NCBI GenBank assembly: GCA_017632775.1
Contig: JAGBQR010000019.1
Span: forward strand, 1 to 32,807
Direction of reading: 5' to 3'
DNA length: 32,807 bases
Source of the DNA: Oscillospiraceae bacterium
Lineage (GTDB): Bacteria > Bacillota > Clostridia > Oscillospirales > Oscillospiraceae
How positions within the stretch are numbered: the stretch's first letter is position 1; every line of letters starts with the position of its first letter. The notes beneath the pieces are model-generated. The model was not told the DNA's origin and did no database searches. It worked only from the letters and a program-made list of their open reading frames with translations. Of this stretch, positions 32,352 to 32,807 are shown in pieces. The translations under genes and the position numbers were made by a program.

Positions 32352-32807
32352 ATGGCACAGAAAAAAACCGGCGCTCCAGCCGCAAAAAGTTCACGCAGGA
32401 TCATCTGCGAACATGTGTCCTTCGATGCGAAGGAAGCATACAAACGTCTGCGCACGAATATACTTTTCTCCTTCAGCGATGAAAAGAACTGTCATACCAT
32501 CGGCCTTACCAGTTCCGCTCCGGGAGAGGGAAAAAGCGTGACTGCCGCCAATCTTGCCTATTCTCTCGCGCAGACGGACCGCAAGGTTCTCCTGATCGAG
32601 GGGGATATGCGGCGACCTTCCCTGCATACCCTTCTGGGCATGGAGATCCAGCCGGGTCTTTCCAATTATCTCTCACAGATCAATCTGCAGGGAAACCTGT
32701 TTCAGAAATATCTTCCTTCCGACGGATCGAGGCCTTTCTATTTTCTCTCATCCGGAGAGATCCCTCCCAACCCGGCGGAGCTTCTTGATTCCGGACGGAT
32801 GAAAACG
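32352..32807 (+). CDS. CpsD/CapB-type bacterial tyrosine kinase, partial at window end
   Basis: The first 152 residues of a BY-kinase that autophosphorylates on a C-terminal tyrosine cluster and drives capsule or exopolysaccharide assembly with the adjacent Wzz-type protein. Walker A SSAPGEGKSVTAANLA (about 54-69), Walker A' LLIEGDMRRPSLH (about 78-90) and the EAYKRLRTNILFSF lead-in helix are typical. The ATG at 32352 is preceded by GGGGAGGAGAAC. The rest, including Walker B and any tyrosine cluster, lies beyond the window, so the gene is cut by the edge and not visibly damaged. Confidence 0.93.
   Translation, partial: MAQKKTGAPAAKSSRRIICEHVSFDAKEAYKRLRTNILFSFSDEKNCHTIGLTSSAPGEGKSVTAANLAYSLAQTDRKVLLIEGDMRRPSLHTLLGMEIQPGLSNYLSQINLQGNLFQKYLPSDGSRPFYFLSSGEIPPNPAELLDSGRMKT

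Noticed and set aside
1-32807. CRISPR array, tRNA, insertion sequence or phage genes
   Set aside because: No spaced direct repeats, tRNA arms, transposase motifs or phage gene patterns were found.

Overview
The window reads as chromosomal DNA from a low-redundancy, moderately GC-rich Clostridia-type Bacillota (Firmicutes) genome, perhaps Lachnospiraceae or a related gut lineage. This is inferred from gene content and order: gdpP-rplI-dnaB-tilS-hpt-ftsH in one run, a DUF177-rpmF pair followed by a DUF512 radical-SAM gene and der, a clostridial-type galactokinase with a GRTELAGNHTDHQ motif, strong AGGAGG ribosome binding sites and strong intrinsic terminators. No tRNA, rRNA, insertion sequence, phage gene or CRISPR array was seen. 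Thirty protein genes fill nearly all of the sequence.

Layout. (1) 7-3488, minus: DUF177, rpmF, a DUF512 radical-SAM protein and der form one operon from a promoter at about 3533-3561. (2) 3612-5757, plus: an RluA-type pseudouridine synthase and a CDF metal exporter, closed by a 25-bp perfect bidirectional hairpin. (3) 5816-8242, minus: an MscS-type channel and a secreted BspA-like leucine-rich-repeat protein. (4) 8420-11247, plus: a DUF5058 membrane protein, a second membrane protein and a membrane-anchored M20 peptidase. This compact operon of poorly described genes has a palindrome inside its promoter. (5) 11313-15310, minus: a P2-type cation ATPase behind a yybP-ykoY manganese riboswitch with its own promoter and terminator, then ychF upstream. 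(6) 15532-17172, plus: glycogen synthase. (7) 17242-24665, minus: gdpP-rplI-dnaB-tilS-hpt-ftsH. (8) 24818-27036, plus: a LUD-domain protein, a cupin and galactokinase. (9) 27093-28850, minus: rpsB-tsf with a terminator-like hairpin between them. (10) 29147-29913, minus: a Phd/YefM-like antitoxin coupled to a small membrane protein, under a promoter overlapping an inverted repeat. (11) 30237 to the end, plus: the start of an exopolysaccharide locus (SGNH-like protein, Wzz/CpsC-type co-polymerase, CpsD-type tyrosine kinase cut by the window edge).

How the parts work together. Most genes are housekeeping: ribosome assembly (der, rpmF, rplI, rpsB, tsf, DUF177, RluA-type enzyme, tilS), replication (dnaB), proteolysis (ftsH), purine salvage (hpt) and c-di-AMP turnover (gdpP). 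Manganese homeostasis appears twice. The ATPase has the ON-type Mn riboswitch, and the CDF transporter carries an Asn/Asp-only transport site of the kind seen in Mn exporters. The least explained parts are the DUF5058/partner/M20 operon, the orphan Phd-like module, and the SGNH-like protein that appears to lack the usual catalytic residues at the head of the exopolysaccharide cluster. All functional statements come from reading the sequence and remembered family features; no database search was run.
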